A stretch of DNA of 64,000 nucleotides from Tilletia caries. Taxonomy: Eukaryota; Basidiomycota; Exobasidiomycetes; Tilletiales; Tilletiaceae. A program made the translations under genes and the position numbers. The DNA is taken from positions 620,001 to 684,000 of the forward strand of contig JALUTQ010000026.1 of the NCBI GenBank assembly GCA_032718865.1, written 5' to 3'. The notes under the pieces were generated by a model. That model had not been told where the DNA came from and made no database searches. It saw only the letters and a program-made list of their open reading frames with translations. Of this stretch, positions 1 to 10,343 are shown piece after piece. Every line of letters starts with the position of its first letter. Position 1 is the stretch's first letter.

Positions 1-303
1 GTGGTAGATAGAAGTCGAGGTGGTGGATGAATGGTTGATTCGTATGATCCTTGTCGGGTGTCGAGCGCGTCGAGACTCGAGTGGGTGCGCAGCTACATAA
101 AGTTTGTTCCATGCGCTCCATGATGTTCCACGGAAATGCTCCGAGGTGCGCACCATGGTACCTCCAGGAGAAACCACAACAATCTCCGTATCCTCACCAA
201 CCTCGACTCGAACGAGGTACCCATCGCCATGATCGGATAAGGGCCATTCCTTGATAGTATAACAGAGAATTCGGATACCCCACTCGTGAGAAACTTTCAG
301 GCG
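1..303 (-). pseudogene. Unidentified coding exon running off the left edge
   Basis: One open frame on the minus strand runs from about 303, just after a possible acceptor (CCCCAG), to the window edge with no stop. It lacks an ATG, so it would be an internal exon. The translation is protein-like, with stretches such as HEWGIRILCYTIKEWPL and GEDTEIVVVSPGGTMVRT. I do not recognise the family. It may be an exon of a gene lying mostly outside the window or a remnant; surrounding sequence is decayed. Confidence 0.35.
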
Positions 304-410
304 GTCTGGGGACGAAAATAAAAGGTTTGTTCGAACGATGTAGCGAATAGATTTACGGCCGTAACGAAAACCACCCCAATAACCCTATAACTCTAAAGAG
401 TCTAGGGAAC

Positions 411-655
411 ATTTTGAACGAGTTGCTTCACAGAAGTCCGGCCCTAGAACAGGCACACCTTTGCGCGTTCATCACATCGGTGGAGGGCCCCGAGCTTGAA
501 GATATTGTGGAAGAGGCGAGGAAAACGATGCCTGCTGGGTGCAAGAAGCGGCAATCGGCGAGCAGGAGGCGCGCAAGGCGCGGAAAACCAGATGTCGATT
601 GTCGACGAGCTTGCGTCAGTCGAGAAGGACACAACCGAGGAGGAGTCGGAGTAGA
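411..655 (+). pseudogene. Degenerate 3' end of an unidentified gene
   Basis: A protein-like plus-strand reading (NELLHRSPALEQAHLCAF, then ELEDIVEEARKTMPAG) has to change frame twice to continue through an Ala/Glu/Arg-rich helix to an acidic C-terminus (VEKDTTEEESE) and a TAG near 653. The frame changes suggest a decayed gene end. No family recognised. Confidence 0.25.
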
Positions 656-659
656 CATT

Positions 660-1457
660 ACACCTGCAATATAGCCCTGTCATCTGTTATTTCACTGCAC
701 GCTGCCCACTTGTACCTGTTTGGATGGCTTGGAGCCCGAGTCTGTGCTAGGGATTTCATTGCTGGAAGATGTGCTGTATCTCCCTTGGCCCAGCCGTGTA
801 GCCAGGATTGCTCAACCATATACCTACTTAGTTTTGCCCAAGTCTTGATCAGGAGAATGTGGAAAGTCTCTCATGGTTAAAGACGTGCACTATACCACGT
901 TGACAAGGGTCGTACCAGTCTTGATTTTTGAAGTGTTGCTGGACTGCATTCGAAGGCTGTCATAATACTAGAAGCGCACAACTCTAGGACAAGGGTAGGG
1001 ATTAGCCGGAGGTGTGTCCAACCTGGACCGTCAATTGCAATCTGATTTCATTTTCCTGTAAAATCACGGGAGCAGTAAGTAGTCCGACGTCACACTCCTT
1101 CTCGGACGGCCGGCAGTCGGCGCGCCTTCATCGCGAAGGAGGAAGGACTTAACATGTAAAGGAGTTCTGGAAGTATGTGAGATTTGGAGGGTGTTTCAAA
1201 TATATCCGAAAATGAAGAAGTCTGAGGTGGAGCAAATCAATTATGAGTACATACCCCTATAGCAACCGACTACCATTGGGGCCTGAGTAAGGCGGCCGAC
1301 TGGAGATCCTCCTGGAGGGGGAGGGAGGATAGAGGAGGATCCTCAGTGGGCTCTGTCCTCAGCGATACCATCTCAGGACTATCAGTGATGATATACTTCA
1401 CAGAAGGTCCTCAGCAATGCCATCTCAAGCCTATATTAGTAGTGAGAACAATCTAGA
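660..1457. other. Intergenic, nothing recognised
   Basis: No protein-like reading frame, no clear RNA gene and no terminal repeats were seen here. Confidence 0.4.
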
Positions 1458-1507
1458 AAGGGTCTTCCATGGAAAGCGTTCCAAGGGTCTTCCATGGAAA
1501 GCGTTCC
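1458..1507. repeat. Perfect two-copy 25-bp tandem repeat
   Basis: A 25-bp unit beginning AAGGGTCTTCCATGG occurs at 1458-1482 and again, identical, at 1483-1507. Confidence 0.85.
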
Positions 1508-1617
1508 AGGACCACTATGGATTGGATGTTGTGAGGAGGGTATGGGATGGGTAGGCCGCATGGAGGATACAGGATAGGTGGTTGCTATACATGGATCATT
1601 AACAGGAAGGGGATCGA

Positions 1618-2407
1618 TTAGTTGCCTGCGTTGTCGCCGAGGATCGTTCGCGAGCCAGATGCTGCGCCTTTGGTCTCCTTCGGGTAGGCTTGACCGACGT
1701 ATTGATCAATGACTTTCTCTGCCTTCGCGTCCTCGGTCTTCTCCTTGAAGGTGTAGTCTCCGTACTTGTCCGTGTCCTTCTTGAGCAGAGTATCAATGAA
1801 GCTCTTGGAACGAGAGGGATAAGATCAGCTGTCAGCCAGGAGAGGAAACATCAGAGGTCAGTACCACAATCACTCACAGATCGGTCTTCTGCTTACCTGC
1901 AGCAGATGCCTCGGATTGCTTGATGAGCTTAGCGACCACGGCGCTAGCTTTCTGTTAGAAGGTCGGATTGATGGGCCAGTGCTTGCGAGTGGACATAAAG
2001 GCAAGATCGTCGGGAGAGAAGCGTACATGGTACTTTGAGGCACACCATCGCTGTGAATAGAGCATGTGACCAAGTGGAATGTATGGAAACAGACCAAGTA
2101 GAATGTAAACACCTCAGCACTCACCAGCAAAGCAAGACGCTTGAGTCGGTTCTCGGTGATTGGAATCTCGTATGATTTGAAGAAAGACGGGGCAAGAGCG
2201 TGAAGGTTCTGCTTCTTCTTCTCGTCCCGGAAGACAATGCTGACGTGCAACTGAACAGGAAAGCGAGCTCAATAGCAATGAAGACATCAAGCATGGTAAG
2301 GGTACAAGGCTACTCACATGCTCGTTGAGGTGATTGTGCAGATTGTTGTACTTGTCCGAAAGAAAGGTCCTGATCTGGGCGTGAGCATGGGAGTTGTTGG
2401 CTCGCAT
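1618..2407 (-). CDS. Hypothetical protein, four or five exons, possibly broken
   Basis: From an ATG at 2407 the first exon (starting MRANNSHAHAQIRTFL) ends at a GTGAGT donor. An intron ending in CAG leads to an exon with FRDEKKKQNLHALAPSFF and ENRLKRLALL, then a second GTGAGT intron leads to an exon containing KYHVRFSPDDLAFM. A TAA follows near 1955 in that frame, just before another protein-like stretch (VVAKLIKQSEASAA). The last exon reads SFIDTLLKKDTDKYGDY and ends at a TAG near 1620. The in-frame stop may mark a missed splice or a dead gene. No family recognised. Confidence 0.4.
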
Positions 2408-2503
2408 TATGTGCTTGCCATGAGTGCCGAGGTTGGCCGGGTGCTTCCGAAGATAAGGTTGTAAAGTAATAGTAAAACAGGGTGTATGCTGTTGGACGAC
2501 ACT

Positions 2504-2944
2504 CTATTGGAAGACAGCCTCGACGTCGAGTGGATTCACCATAGCTGCAGCATTTAATGCCTTGGTTCCTTCTCCGGCCGAGTAGTCGTACACTTCTCTT
2601 GAGTAAAAGAACTTGGTCGCAACACTAATGACTGGAGCCTGCCAGCAAGCAACAACCAGAAGAACACAGATGACCATTCTTGTATGTATGCGTGGTGGGA
2701 GGAGGGTACTCACTTCTTCGACGGTGGACTTGTCGGACGATTGCAGTTCGTCTAGCTTTCTCTTGATGCCGACCAGCTCCTGGTGGACAGGTACCATGGC
2801 ATTTCTGCCTGAATCGCTCTGCATGAACTTGATGGTGAAGCCAAACTCGTATGCCTTGTAGAGAGGCGCAACGTAGTAGTGGTAGTCTAGTCTGCCGCCT
2901 TCGCCGGCGTTGACTCGTATGCGCTTGAAGTGCTGCCCGTGCAT
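2504..2944 (-). CDS. Hypothetical protein, two exons
   Basis: Starts at an ATG at 2944 (MHGQHFKRIRVNAGEG) and is charged and soluble, with a helical stretch (HQELVGIKRKLDELQSS). A GTGAGT donor near 2712 and a TAG acceptor near 2625 remove a short intron. The second exon (TKFFYSREVYDYSAGEG) ends at a TAG at 2504. It lies about 100 bp upstream of the next minus-strand gene and could be the 5' part of the same decayed locus. Function unknown. Confidence 0.35.
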   Translation of the reverse strand: MHGQHFKRIRVNAGEGGRLDYHYYVAPLYKAYEFGFTIKFMQSDSGRNAMVPVHQELVGIKRKLDELQSSDKSTVEEVSTLLPPRIHTRMVICVLLVVACWQAPVISVATKFFYSREVYDYSAGEGTKALNAAAMVNPLDVEAVFQ

Positions 2945-3129
2945 GACTTTGTGCTCCTACACGGTGCTACATTTGACCACTTGAAGTTCCTCGCGACACT
3001 GAAAGGAAAGAAGGCATTCAGGTATGGGAGAACTTAATGGCCGCCCCTTGGCGGCTTTGAGCCTTTGGCTGTCCCCATGCATCACAGCAATGTGTGCCAG
3101 AGCTCGGCAAGTGAAGATAGTGAGCATTT

Positions 3130-3660
3130 TTTCGGACAAAGTATAGTGAAAGTGAAAGTGAAAGACTCAGCCGGCCGACAAAGTATAGTTTAGTTATGAA
3201 AAGTTGAGACAGTGACTACTAGTTTGAGCGCTTTTTGCGACCGTTGCGACCACATAGAAGACCGCGGTGATCCCTGGGTTTGTCTCATCAGAGCTCTACC
3301 AAGTCACTAGGTAGTGAAGATAGTTGCAAGAGTTTTACAAAGTGATGTGAAATGAGGAGTGTCTAATAATATTATGAAGTGTTGATTGCAGCTGGGTAGT
3401 AAACTATTAGTTCCTTTACTGACTGAATAGTTACCCACTAGCGACCATCTTAACTTGGCCGCACTACTAGTGATAGCAAGTGACTTCAAGTTCAACATGA
3501 AGACGAACTCACTATCTCCATACTTTCTTCACTTTCCCGGCCCCGCCAAAGTGAAAGTTCACTATCTTTTTTTCGACGGCTCGGAGGCCAAAGTATAGTG
3601 AAAGTTTCACTACTAGTTCTCACTTCCAAGTTACAAAGTATACGAAGTGAAGGAAGTTGC
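3130..3660. repeat. MITE-like block of degenerate TCACTAGTGA-type palindromes
   Basis: AT-rich non-coding sequence made of repeated half-sites: AAGTATAGTGAAAGT in several copies, ACTACTAG, TCACTA, GTGATAGC and their reverse complements (CACTATC near 3508 and 3558). A left segment with GTGAAGATAGTGAGC and TTTTTTCGGAC is roughly mirrored on the right by CACTATC followed by TTTTTTTCGACGG. Clean ends and a TSD could not be fixed. Confidence 0.4.
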
Positions 3661-4030
3661 CGTGGCCTGCATACTGCCGTACTACACTGCGTATACTTGA
3701 ATTATGTTTTCTTTGACAAGTGCTATTGCAGTATTACTGCAGTATGCTGTAGTTACCTGAAATTTTGACAGTAGGTTGGCAGTATACTTGAAGGAAGCAT
3801 TACTACTTTTTCCATACTGTCGCAGTACCCAGACGTCCCGGACCAAAAACATACTGTATACTGCAGTATGCTTTGAAAAAATTCTGGTCCTTCAAGTACA
3901 CTTCGAAACACTGACAAGAATATATCAGTATATGACACAAGTTCAAAAGCTTTCAGGGCTGTAGGCTCCACGGTGTGGCCTGTGCCATCCTTACAAGTAC
4001 GCTTGAAAGAGTTCACAAGACGACGTAAAC
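3660..4030. repeat. MITE-like block of degenerate ACTGCAGTA palindromes
   Basis: The motif TACTGCAGTA and variants (GTATACTGCAGTATGC, GCAGTATTACTGCAGTATG, ATACTGTATACTG) occur repeatedly in both orientations. No gene and no clear ends. Confidence 0.4.
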
Positions 4031-4269
4031 GATAAGTACAAAAAGTACACATCTATGGCTTTTTGCTTCTACAAAACATCGCCTCTTTTTATGCCATTGA
4101 ACCTGGAGTCATCAGACCTACCGAGGGCCTTACGCGGTCCAACAGCTTCCATCTCCAACGCCAAAAACGAGCGCTTTGATCATTTTCTTGAGTTTGGATC
4201 GTGCCTGTCAGCTGTGGGTCTCTACTGCTGTTTGGAACTTGATCAATCCCTCTCTTTGCCTTTGCCTCT

Positions 4270-6010
4270 TAATATAAATCAAGGCGTCGAGTCGCCAATA
4301 CCTTCTTTTTGCCCCTCCAGTTGTCGTTGAGCATCATCGCCTCATAGCATAAATTGCGTCGTGGACGAAGCTGAAGAAAAAGCCGATCTGTCTACGCCTT
4401 CTTCTCTCACACCTCTCCCTTCTACATACGCTGGCGACACGGTCGTTCTAGCTCTTCGGGTCGATCAACAAGAACGTCCGCCTCGGATACGGACAACAGC
4501 GAGCGGTTTATGGCAGAGTTCATCGTATCTGACCAGGTCGATCCAGTGTTGAACATTATACTATAGTATACTGTTTTCAGGGGCTGGGGTAGTATACTCC
4601 ATACTACCTTTGGTCTTCGGGAGGGCGAAGGTAGTATATAGGATAGGATAGTATGGTAGTATTTCCTATAATACTACTATACTCCACGGCCAAAAAGGGG
4701 TAGTACTATAGTATCATGATATTAATACTATAGTATGCGCAAATTTTCCATCATACTATAGTAGTAGTATAATACTTAAATACTTCCTTCTCAAACGCAA
4801 TCCAGGCAAAGAAAATATAATGTAGTAGTGCTATACTAGTGCTATAGTAATAGTATATGCATACTATAGTGCTACCATATAATATCGTAGAAGTATATTA
4901 TAATTGACAGGTAGTATAGTATACTGATGAGCATATGTATACTATGGCGCTAATTTATACTATCGTAGGAGTATAGTATAATTTTTATGTAGTATAGTAT
5001 AATTTTCAGGGAGTATAGTATACTATAGGTATACTACAGTACTTTGAGACGACGTGCTCGGGGTCTCGGACCAAAATTGGTACTATAGTATAATATAACC
5101 TCCGCCAGATTTTGAAATAGTATACAGTATGTTTTCCAAAAAATTCTCCCGGGACCCGATAGTATATAGTATGTTTTTGCAAATAGTATATACTCTATAG
5201 TATATAGGAATACTCCATACTCCAATAGTATGTTCAACACTGGGTCGATCCTGATGAGGGCAAAGACGAACCTGAAGACGACAGCAAAAGAACGGCCTCT
5301 TATACCGACGACTAGTCTCCTTCGTCGACCCCAATTTCGACGGCATCAGCCATCAGCACAGCCGAGCATCGACAGCCTGAAGCGACGAAGCGAACGGATC
5401 AAGGCGCTGGAGGAGAACAAGCTTTCAGAGAAACAAAAACAAAGGTCAAAGGTTTGCAGCGCATCGCAGAACGACGTCGTCGTCGAACGCAACTTTCAGA
5501 CTCAGAATCGGACGAAGTTTACCGACAAACAATACGCAACGTGTTACTGAGCAAAAATGCAATAACGGCGTCCGTTCCAAGAAAATATCGAAGCGTTTTG
5601 GCCCAGTCCCAAAGCTAACCGGCACTCCAGCAGGTCGAATCGGCAATGTCTTTGAAGTCGAGGTGAAAATGTCTCTTTCTTCATTGTTTCTTCGGCCATT
5701 TCGGCAGAGTATACTAATCACCCGCCTGGTTTGCTGTTTGTCCACAGTGTATATGCTTGCCAGAGGACTAAGTTGCGAATGTTTGTGTGCTGTCGGTGTC
5801 GGCAGCTTCATCTCTCGCCTCGCATGCAGGAGGTCAACGGCGGTTTGACTGATGGGAGTTATCTTGCATCGTACATTGCTACAACCCTTAATTCGTCTTG
5901 ACACTCTAAGCCTCTCACCTCTATGGTAAATGACTTCTATGCTCCTTCAACAGCAATGTACTCGTTCTTCTGCAAGGACGACATCATTCATCCAGCTTCC
6001 AACTCCTAGA
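4270..6010 (+). pseudogene. Unidentified gene interrupted by a MITE and broken by stops and shifts
   Basis: A plus-strand frame rich in Ser, Arg and acidic residues enters the MITE-A insertion (4544-5242) in the words FIVSDQVDP and resumes in the same frame after it, once one copy of the 8-bp duplication is removed (DEGKDEPEDDSKR). It then hits a TAG near 5310 but stays open for about 90 codons. Two further protein-like stretches (KRFGPVPKLTGTPAGRIG near 5590; MFVCCRCRQLHLSPRMQ near 5780) are in other frames, one after an intron-like GTGAAA...CACAG segment. TATAAATC at 4271 could be a TATA box. Family not recognised. Confidence 0.45.
4544..5242. mobile_element. hAT-type MITE, family A, complete (699 bp)
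   Basis: Terminal inverted repeats are CAGTGTTGAACAT at the left and ATGTTCAACACTG at the right. The element is flanked by a perfect 8-bp target-site duplication, GGTCGATC, at 4536-4543 and 5243-5250; an 8-bp TSD with CAG...CTG ends is characteristic of the hAT superfamily. It has no coding capacity. The body is almost entirely degenerate ACTATAGTATACTATAG palindromes. It sits inside a protein-coding frame that is restored on its removal. A second, interrupted copy lies at 8094-8919. Confidence 0.9.
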
Positions 6011-6029
6011 CGGTCCGCACTCGTCACCA

Positions 6030-6543
6030 ATGCGGTCCTACCGTTCTACGGCTGACGCTCTTGTGGAAATCAAAACGTATTCAAAATGGACGTATGTGAC
6101 GGACGAAAAGAAGAGGCAGCGAGTGATACGAGAGAAGTACTGGAGACTGGCAAAGCAAGTAGGTAAGTCTGTTCGGGTTTCAAACTCCTGTGTTATGCAC
6201 GCTATTGGCTCATTACCCTTTCTCCAGGCATTTATCTTTGCCAATCGTACTGGAGTTCATGCTCTGCGGGCAGCTCAGAACAGGTCACATCGGTCTTAAC
6301 CGATACCTGAAGTGGCGGAAGGTCACCGACGACGCGCGTTGCCCTCACTGCAACATGGTGGACACCCGAGAGCATGTCCTCTTCGAATGCAGCAGGACCA
6401 GGGGCCAGAGAAGGGAACTGGAGAAGGAGATTGGGCCAAGGAAGGCCGGGTCGACTTGGGCATTGCTCAACGACAAGAAGTTGATCACCAAGGCAGCAGC
6501 AATGGCATCCGCCACACTGCCAGCATACCACACACCCGCATAG
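6030..6543 (+). pseudogene. 3' end of a LINE (Tad1-like) reverse-transcriptase ORF
   Basis: The downstream part (GQLRTGHIGLNRYLKWR, then a CPHC...H...C cluster as in DARCPHCNMVDTREHVLFEC) matches the zinc-knuckle region found C-terminal to the RT/RNase H domains of fungal Tad1-type non-LTR retrotransposons. The upstream stretch (VTDEKKRQRVIREKYW) precedes an intron-like GTAAGT...CTCCAG segment and may be unrelated. The catalytic RT domain is absent, as expected for a 5'-truncated LINE. The frame ends at a TAG at 6541-6543. Confidence 0.6.
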
Positions 6544-6801
6544 ATTTGATACCCTCACAAAGACACAACAGTTCGCAGCATCACACTCTCCGGCAATACC
6601 GTCACCGCACTCTATCATTGTCACGCTTTGCATTCTCTGCTGTACTTGTATCTCTATAGCTGCATAGGCCTCATGTGCCTGGGTCGGCAATTCACTTGAT
6701 TCAAAAAAAAATGTTCTTCTGGCTGCTGGGCGAAGGGGACGGGTGTCGCGCGTCCTGAAGAAACACATATTTGCGAGTGAGGAGCTGTGCATATCCCCCC
6801 C

Positions 6802-6827
6802 AAAAAAAAAAAAAAAAAAAAAAAAAA
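6802..6827 (+). repeat. Poly(A) run of 26 A
   Basis: Twenty-six uninterrupted A residues lie about 260 bp after the stop of the LINE fragment on the same strand, so this is plausibly the LINE's poly(A) tail. Confidence 0.6.
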
Positions 6828-6832
6828 TTTGG

Positions 6833-7110
6833 AACTATTGGACGCGGCCAATACCATTGCCGACACATGGACGAAGGGTATGGCTGCATACCGAGAGCTG
6901 TAGATTGCGCGCAGCAAGGAGTGAGAGGTCCTACTCAGTCAACATCAGGCCCAGTTTGTTGCCGATTAGCGACGCATCAAGGAACAGGACGAGGCTCTCG
7001 AAGCGTCGCTCGCCTACGCCGCGGCGCTGCAAGAAGAATTGGACCGACTGCGAGCAACAGCAACCTCGTCAACAGCAGAGGCGACACTCCCATCATAGGT
7101 CTTCTTCCTT
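6833..7110 (+). pseudogene. Coiled-coil coding relic with three in-frame stops
   Basis: One plus-strand frame reads LLDAANTIADTWTKGMAAYREL, a stop, then two more stop-separated stretches, then RRIKEQDEALEASLAYAAAL and QEELDRLRA. The heptad-like pattern and protein-like composition persist across the stops, so this is a decayed coding sequence, possibly gag-like. It begins just after the poly(A) run. No family can be named. Confidence 0.35.
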
Positions 7111-7224
7111 CTGGTGGTGACCAATGACCATGATCACCCCAGCTCTCACTTTTCAGTACTTCATTCTTAAGAACATCGAAGCGCAATAAAGATGGCACAT
7201 CATTGATTCTAAGGAAGAGCAAGA

Positions 7225-7975
7225 AGTGCCATGGAATTTCCGTACTCCGGAGAGGACCTCTGCGGGAATTCCAGGGCTTCCCAGGGCATTCCGCCTTCCG
7301 GTTAAAATACTCCTCTTTCGGACGCCCAGTTCCGTATCCCGGGGAAAAATTCAGATTCATATATCTGAAATTCCGGCTTCTGTCAACATTTAGGGCTTAA
7401 TCAATTTTCGATTCCGCATTCCGCAGGTCCCGGAATGCGGATTTTCGCCGGATTCCGGGACTCTCCTCCACAGTCGCAAGATCGTACGAAAACGAGTCCA
7501 CCCCTTTCTAAATCGATTTTGTACTCGTCCATAGACCATAGTATATATTGAAGCTCTGCGTTGGCCACTTGATGACTCACACACGTCAGTATGATCTTCT
7601 TTAAGCCTCAAATATCCTGTTGAGACCACAAGACTGGGTCTCCTCATATGGGAAACTCGCCATAGAGCCTCAGTTATAGATGAAACTCCAAAATGAGACC
7701 TCACATCACGTGACCCCCGGAATCTCACGGAATCCGGCGGAACCTCGGGGGAATGAGCTTTTCTGGCCACAAATTCCGCATTGCGCCAAAAAACCACGAC
7801 CAAAACAAAATCCATTCCGCATTCCGGTTGAGCGGTACGAGGAAATTCCGGCTTCCTGCTTAAAGGGACTAAATTGACAAAAATGGAAAATTAGCATTCC
7901 GGGTTCCGGGTACCGCCGGAACTCTGCCCAGACTGCTCCAGAATTCCTGCAAACCCATTCCGGGGTCTACTCCGT
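7225..7975. mobile_element. MITE-like element of GGAATTCCG/CCGGAAT palindromes
   Basis: The block is full of ATTCCG, CCGGAAT and GGAATTCC motifs in both orientations. The ends are imperfect inverted repeats: TCTGCGGGAATTCCAGG near 7260 resembles the reverse complement of the right side near 7945 (TTTGCAGGAATTCTGG), and similarity continues inward to TTCCG...CCGG. A TSD could not be fixed. No coding capacity. Confidence 0.5.
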
Positions 7976-8093
7976 GCTCTTCCTTACCTTCGGACATGTC
8001 AAGCTTCCTGCCTCGGTCGGCAAGACGACAACCAGTAAGCCTATAAGTCCGACGACAACGACGTTTCGAACCCTCCCGTCCCCTCATCATCGG

Positions 8094-8919
8094 CAGTGTT
8101 GATCATTATACTATAGCAGGGCTCGGCACGACTATGGGATTGACTATGGGATTTAACGACTATTACGACTATAGCCTCATACGACTATGAGCGACTATAG
8201 TCATAGCCGCTGATAGTCGCACTTACGACTATGACTATGACTATGCTCCAGAAAATGTAAGACAATAGTCGCCATAGTCGTTAAAAATCTGGTCTAAAAT
8301 TGATTTTGCGACTATAGTCGGACAATAGCTGGATGTCAAGGCTATAGTCGCAGCAAACAATTCGGCTATAGTCCGACTATAGTATGTGATGGTCTGACTA
8401 TAGCTTGGAGTTGCGACTATAGCCGCAGGCCCGACCGCCACCGCTATAGTCAGACTGTGACATCTATTGCCCATGAAACAATATAGCCAGTCATAGTGCG
8501 ACTATTATTGTTGGATAGTCAAACCATAGCCTGACTATATCCGATCTTAGACAATTAAAAGCGACCTACACTATAATTATTTATAGTCTGAAATTTGACG
8601 TGCAACTATAGTGCGAAAATTGTTGTCCCAAAGTCCGACTATAGTGGCGCACAGGTGTTACAATTTTGGCTATAGTCACACTATAGTGCAAAATTTGGCT
8701 GCGCAAAAGCCTCCGACTATAGTCGACTATGCCACTATAGTCAGACTTACGACTATGACTATTTCGGATTTTCAAAAAACGCCTACGACTACGACTATGA
8801 CTATGCCAAAAACGTGCGACTATAGTCGGAGCCGAGCCCTGTACTATAGTATACTGTTTTCAGGGGCTCGGGTAGTATACTCCATACTACCTTTGGTCGT
8901 CGGGAGGGCGAAGGTAGTA
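8094..8919. mobile_element. hAT-type MITE, family A, 3'-truncated and interrupted by MITE-B
   Basis: The left part (8094-8116, beginning CAGTGTTGATCATTATAC) and the part after the nested element (8850-8919) align with the first about 95 bp of the complete copy at 4544. After 8919 the similarity stops and CCGGAG-rich sequence begins, so the right end is missing. Confidence 0.8.
8117..8841. mobile_element. hAT-type MITE, family B, complete (725 bp)
   Basis: Ends are CAGGGCTCGGC and GCCGAGCCCTG. A perfect 8-bp TSD, TACTATAG, lies at 8109-8116 and 8842-8849 within MITE family A sequence. The body is a chain of degenerate CGACTATAGTCG palindromes with no coding capacity. An inverted copy of the same family, much expanded by nested insertions, occupies 16508-21437. 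Confidence 0.92.
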
Positions 8920-9165
8920 TGTCTCCGTCTCCGGGGCCCTTACTCCGGGGCACTTCGCTGACTTTATGCGGTGCTCCAGGCTCCGTCTCTTTTCAGAGTT
9001 ACACCAGCATCTTACTCCGTACCCCGTGGAGATAAGGACCGCCAGAGAAAACTTACTCCGTGGCCCGTGCTCCGTCAAGTCACAAAGTGTTTCACAACGT
9101 TTACTCCGTGCTCTGCGGCTACGGAGCCCGGATAGTCCGGGGGAGCTCCGTACTCCGAGAGACGA
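8920..9165. repeat. CTCCG/CCGGAG-rich repeat block
   Basis: Repeated TTACTCCG, CTCCGTGCTCCG-like and ACTCCGGGG motifs, similar in texture to the MULE-type MITE at 14016-14711. It abuts the broken end of MITE-A directly. Ends were not resolved. Confidence 0.5.
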
Positions 9166-10260
9166 TCTCACAAATCTCGAAATATGGTACGATTTCAGAA
9201 ATGTGTATGCTCGTGATCAAGCTTGTAGCAGCTGTGCTTAAGATAACAGTCTGAGAGCGCTTGAAAATCTAGTTTGTCGAGATCTAGACTGCGAGATGAG
9301 ATTTGTGAAAATGGAACCGCAAAATACCCTCAAAATAATCTGAGGTTCGCTGGGGATGATACTCAGGTTCGAAATGTAATCACTGTCCCCATGTAACTCA
9401 AGCTTGTCCTCAGGAGCGACGAGGACCATCCTCGCACTCAGCAAGATCTTCAAAGTGCAACGCACTTTCAACGTTCACATGTTTCCCTTCTCAGTGCGCT
9501 TTCCTTCCCAGCACAATCAGCGTTCCGCAACAAGCCCATTATGAAGAATGTCAGAAGTCCCGACTCCGGACAGTCCTCAGTCCTCAACTCCTCGCTGCTC
9601 ACCCTCTCATCCTTCTCTCACCTGTCCCTTTTCGTCATCCAATAGTTTCTTTCACGTCATTGCCCTTTTGATTCAGGGTTTCAGACTAGGACTGCCTAAC
9701 CGCTTGTGCGTATCCCTCTGGCAGAAGCTTGTCAAACCAAACTTGCCTTTGCGCTCGTCGTGGTTACACTATTACGTGCGTGCGGTACTCTGCATTTGTT
9801 TGCCTGTGCGTTCACGATGCTGACGCCTCCCTTCCTATTCCTCCTCAGTCATTCGGTACTTTCTCATGCAAACACACAGACTACACTCATAGGCCAGATA
9901 TATCACATATCATCTAAGATACGATGAGCGCGCCGCAAGAAGCAGCACCCTGTCAGCACCTTGGACAGCTGCACCGGACGTTTATCTGACGCTTTTTGTT
10001 CCTATTCTCTATCGAATGATCGAATGCACGATCTGTTGGCACTTGGCGGGACTGCAGCTCGCTTACGACATCCGCGTGCGTTACAGCGTGCTTTGAGGTT
10101 GGTCGACGATGCACAAGCTGAGGAAATTCTTGCTGATCTGTTAACAGGCCAGGGCGAGGGAGAAAACTAGTGAGTATTGACAGCAGACACACGCCCACAC
10201 AATCTTGATGCCAGGATCGTGCCTCATTGACATGCTTAGCCATCAATCATCATGTTCGAT
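9166..10260 (+). other. Unresolved stretch with a weak plus-strand coding signal
   Basis: No recognisable gene. A protein-like stretch at about 10015-10168 (HDLLALGGTAARLRHPRAL, then DDAQAEEILADLL) ends at a TAG, but I could not connect it to a convincing start; an ATG at 9925 opens a frame that stops after 21 codons. It may be the end of a small gene next to the broken DIRS element. Confidence 0.25.
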
Positions 10261-10343
10261 TCATTTAGCTCGATGATGTGGACAGATATGCAGACGAGGC
10301 TCATCGACTTCGCCCTCGAGGCCCAAGAATGGCACGAGGAATG

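Noticed and set aside
8611..8961. Long open frames in the CGACTATAGTCG regions (also 16336-16740 minus)
   Set aside because: They translate a repeat (TIV/DYS words) and occur in both orientations within MITE family B; the openness comes from the repeat, not from coding.
3130..9165. CRISPR-like array or satellite interpretation of the repeats
   Set aside because: No regular repeat-spacer spacing and the genome is eukaryotic; TIRs and TSDs at several copies show transposons.
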